64,000 nucleotides of DNA, taken from positions 878,001 through 942,000 of the forward strand of contig NC_005090.1 of the NCBI RefSeq assembly GCF_000196135.1. Reading direction: 5' to 3'. The position numbers and the translations under genes are program-made. Positions 62,316 to 64,000 of this stretch are shown one piece after another. How positions within the stretch are numbered: position 1 is the first letter of the stretch; the number at the start of each line of letters is the position of its first letter. This stretch comes from Wolinella succinogenes DSM 1740. Its GTDB lineage: Bacteria; Campylobacterota; Campylobacteria; Campylobacterales; Helicobacteraceae. The notes below the pieces were generated by a model. The model had not been told where the DNA came from. It saw only the letters and a list, made by a program, of their open reading frames with translations, and ran no database searches.

Positions 62316-63064
62316 GAAATCCTTTCTTGTTGGGGTTTAGGACGGGGGAGGGGCAGGAGGGCTCCAAGGAGCTCTTGGGTGCAGGGGTGGCGCGCGAGGT
62401 GAGAGGAGCGAGATTCCACCTCCTCGATGAGGCACCCCCCGCAAAGCACGCCAAAGCGTTCGCATAAGGCCAAAATAGTCTCCAGATCATGGGCAATGAT
62501 GAGCGCGGTGAGACCGCTCTGCTCTTTGGCTTTTTGAAGGAGGCGGATGATCTCAACTTTGGTGGAGACATCAAGAGCGCTTAACGCCTCATCAAGGATT
62601 AAAAATTTTGGCTGGAGTGCGAGGGCTCTAGCCAAAGAGACTCTTTGAAGTTGTCCTCCGCTTAGCTCATGCGGATAGCGCCTTAAAAGAGTGGAGGAGA
62701 GCTCGACTTGCTCAAGAATCGTAGAGATTTCAGCGAGGCTGGCACGCTTGTTTTGACACCAAAAAGCCTCCTCTAACGCGGTCTGGATAGTAAAGTGGGG
62801 ATTGATGGAGCGATGATAGTCTTGGAATACCACCCCAATGCGCCCCTCAGCACTTCTCCTCCACCTCTTGAGCGCCACTCCTTGGATATAAATCTCGCCA
62901 AGGGTTGGCTGATCGACCCCCATGAGTATCCTCGCTAGAGTGCTTTTCCCACTACCGCTTTCGCCTACAATTCCTCTCCACTCTCCTTGGGGGATATTGA
63001 GCGAGAGATTTTGAAGCACGAATCGATTCGCGTAGCGCTTGGAGAGGTTTTGGATGGAGATCAT
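62312..63064 (-). CDS. oligopeptide/nickel-type ABC transporter ATPase (DppF/NikE-like)
   Basis: 250 residues from the ATG at 63064, where the domain begins (MISIQNLSKRY); upstream in-frame extension is proline-rich shadow of the neighbouring gene. Walker A GESGSGKST near 42, signature LSGGQLQRVSLARA, Walker B ILDEALSALD, IAHDL. Slightly short for DppF (about 330), with the C-terminal oligopeptide extension reduced, as in NikE. Confidence 0.87.
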   Translation of the reverse strand: MISIQNLSKRYANRFVLQNLSLNIPQGEWRGIVGESGSGKSTLARILMGVDQPTLGEIYIQGVALKRWRRSAEGRIGVVFQDYHRSINPHFTIQTALEEAFWCQNKRASLAEISTILEQVELSSTLLRRYPHELSGGQLQRVSLARALALQPKFLILDEALSALDVSTKVEIIRLLQKAKEQSGLTALIIAHDLETILALCERFGVLCGGCLIEEVESRSSHLARHPCTQELLGALLPLPRPKPQQERIS

Positions 63065-63846
63065 GGGTGGAGTCCTTGGAGGAGGAGTTGGCGATCTTGG
63101 ATCAGCTTTTGAGTTTGAGGGTGAGTAGGGCGAGAGAATATCTCTTGGGTGGGGGCGCATTCGACTTCTCGTCCTTGATGCATCACCAAAATTCTATCAG
63201 CAAGGTGGGCAATGGCGGCGAGATCATGCGAGACGAAGAGCAGGGAGAGGGATCGTGATTCTTGGATGGCTTGGAACTGTTCTAGGATTCGCTTCTGCCA
63301 AAGAAGATCCAAGGCGCTAGTGGGTTCATCGGCGATGATAAGCTCAACTTCTTGCGTGATGGCTAGGGCAATCATGACTCTTTGGAGCTCCCCTCCGCTT
63401 AGCTCATGCGGATAGCTCTTAAGGATTCGTTCGCTCTCTTGGAGTCCTGCTTGATGGAGGTTTTGATGGGCTATCTCTAGGGCGCGCTCTTTGGGGAATT
63501 TGAGGCGCAATGTCTCCACCATCTGCGAGCCGATCTTGGAGAGAGGATCAAAGGCGCTCATAGCCTCTTGGAGAATGAGTGCGATTTTTTGTCCTCGCCA
63601 AGGGCGTAGACGCTCTTTTGGAAGGGAAAGAAGGTCGATTCCTTGAAAGTCGATTCTTCCCGTGGGGCAAAGTGAAGGAGGATTGAGCCCTAGGATGCTT
63701 TTGCAAAGGAGTGATTTGCCACTACCGCTCTCTCCAATAACCCCCAATACTTCGCCTTGTAGAATCTCAAGTGAGAGAGAATCGATTAGTTTTTGCCCTG
63801 TGGGGGCGTGAGTGAGCGTGAGATCATCGATTCGAAGTAGGGTCAT
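63061..63846 (-). CDS. oligopeptide/nickel-type ABC transporter ATPase (DppD/NikD-like)
   Basis: 261 residues. Walker A GESGSGKSL (Ser-Leu instead of the usual Ser-Thr) near 39, EAMSAFDPLSKIGSQM Q-loop region, signature LSGGELQRVMIALA, Walker [17 protein letters not shown]. Pairs with the preceding entry as the second nucleotide-binding subunit. Overlaps permease and DppF-like genes by 4 nt each. Confidence 0.87.
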   Translation of the reverse strand: MTLLRIDDLTLTHAPTGQKLIDSLSLEILQGEVLGVIGESGSGKSLLCKSILGLNPPSLCPTGRIDFQGIDLLSLPKERLRPWRGQKIALILQEAMSAFDPLSKIGSQMVETLRLKFPKERALEIAHQNLHQAGLQESERILKSYPHELSGGELQRVMIALAITQEVELIIADEPTSALDLLWQKRILEQFQAIQESRSLSLLFVSHDLAAIAHLADRILVMHQGREVECAPTQEIFSRPTHPQTQKLIQDRQLLLQGLHP

Positions 63847-64000
63847 GAATGCCCTTTGGGGAAGGAGTGCTTGGGATCAAGAAGTGTTTGGAGGGTGTCT
63901 CCCCAGAAGTTGAATGCCAGCACAATGAGCAAAATTGCCATTCCCGGAGGAAGCATTTGGATAGGGTTGAAGCTCATCGCCTCTTTGGCTTCACTGAGCA
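63843..64000 (-). CDS. C-terminal end of a DppC/NikC-type permease, cut by window edge
   Basis: The minus-strand frame open to the right edge encodes about 51 residues ending at TGA 63845-63843: MSFNPIQMLPPGMAILLIVL followed by AFNFWGDTLQTLLDPKH, the typical last helix and GD.L...LDP tail of peptide/nickel ABC permeases. Overlaps the ATPase start by 4 nt. Confidence 0.85.
   Translation of the reverse strand, partial: LSEAKEAMSFNPIQMLPPGMAILLIVLAFNFWGDTLQTLLDPKHSFPKGHS

Noticed and set aside
1-64000. CRISPR array, prophage or integrase
   Set aside because: No regularly spaced repeats, no cas genes and no phage structural or integrase genes were seen; the only mobile gene is the IS3 transposase.

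Overview
The window almost certainly comes from an epsilonproteobacterium (Campylobacterota) and best fits Wolinella succinogenes. The nrf genes occur in the order nrfH-nrfA-nrfI-nrfJ with the lengths known for that species (177, 507, 902 and 217 residues). The left edge is the distal part of an epsilonproteobacterial nos cluster (cytochrome c, nosH, nosF, nosY, nosL-type genes). Chemoreceptors, histidine kinases with an HQW(R/K)QPL H-box and c-di-GMP proteins are dense. The species call is recognition from memory, not a database result.

Layout. 1-4.0 kb: end of the nitrous oxide reductase accessory cluster, including three NosL-family genes. 4.0-6.8 kb: a chemoreceptor behind an FNR-type site, an EamA exporter and a MarC protein. 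6.9-8.6 kb: phenylacetate-CoA ligase plus an ACT protein. 8.6-16.2 kb: a two-component system followed by a ttrBCA-like molybdoenzyme operon (probable tetrathionate reductase). 16.2-20.6 kb: a chemoreceptor, a PAS-GGDEF-EAL protein and a small Xre regulator. 20.5-28.9 kb (minus strand): a phosphate operon, pstS-pstC-pstA-pstB, continuing into a second pstS, a degenerate EAL-CBS-GGDEF protein and an MFS transporter. 28.9-32.9 kb: a chemoreceptor and, divergently, a PhoB/PhoR-like pair behind a Pho-box-like repeat. 32.9-37.7 kb: nnr, thiG and Fur-controlled feoAB.

37.7-42.2 kb is the genomic scar of the window. A Pro-His-Arg-Arg tRNA cluster is followed by a remnant of a filamentous-haemagglutinin-type TpsA gene, a hipA-like gene cut short, a complete IS3-family element and the 5' part of the matching TpsB transporter gene. 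Base composition here is clearly more AT-rich than in the flanks.

42.2-49.1 kb: a deacetylase-like protein, an iron alcohol dehydrogenase, two large c-di-GMP proteins and small hypotheticals. 49.2-54.9 kb: nrfHAIJ on the minus strand, encoding ammonifying nitrite reductase, its quinol-oxidising cytochrome and its dedicated haem-lyase. A perfect 16-bp Crp/Fnr-type palindrome lies upstream at about -41.5 from a plausible start. 55-64 kb: an MreB paralogue, pgeF, mntP, two coupled sensory kinases, and a translationally coupled dipeptide/nickel-type ABC transporter operon ending in an acetyltransferase and running off the right edge.

Together the genes describe an anaerobically respiring, motile bacterium using N2O, nitrite and probably tetrathionate as electron acceptors. 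The most interesting points are promoter architectures that link chemotaxis and c-di-GMP genes to respiration and phosphate supply, and the layered TPS/hipA/IS rearrangement. I found no CRISPR array and no clear-cut new defence system.
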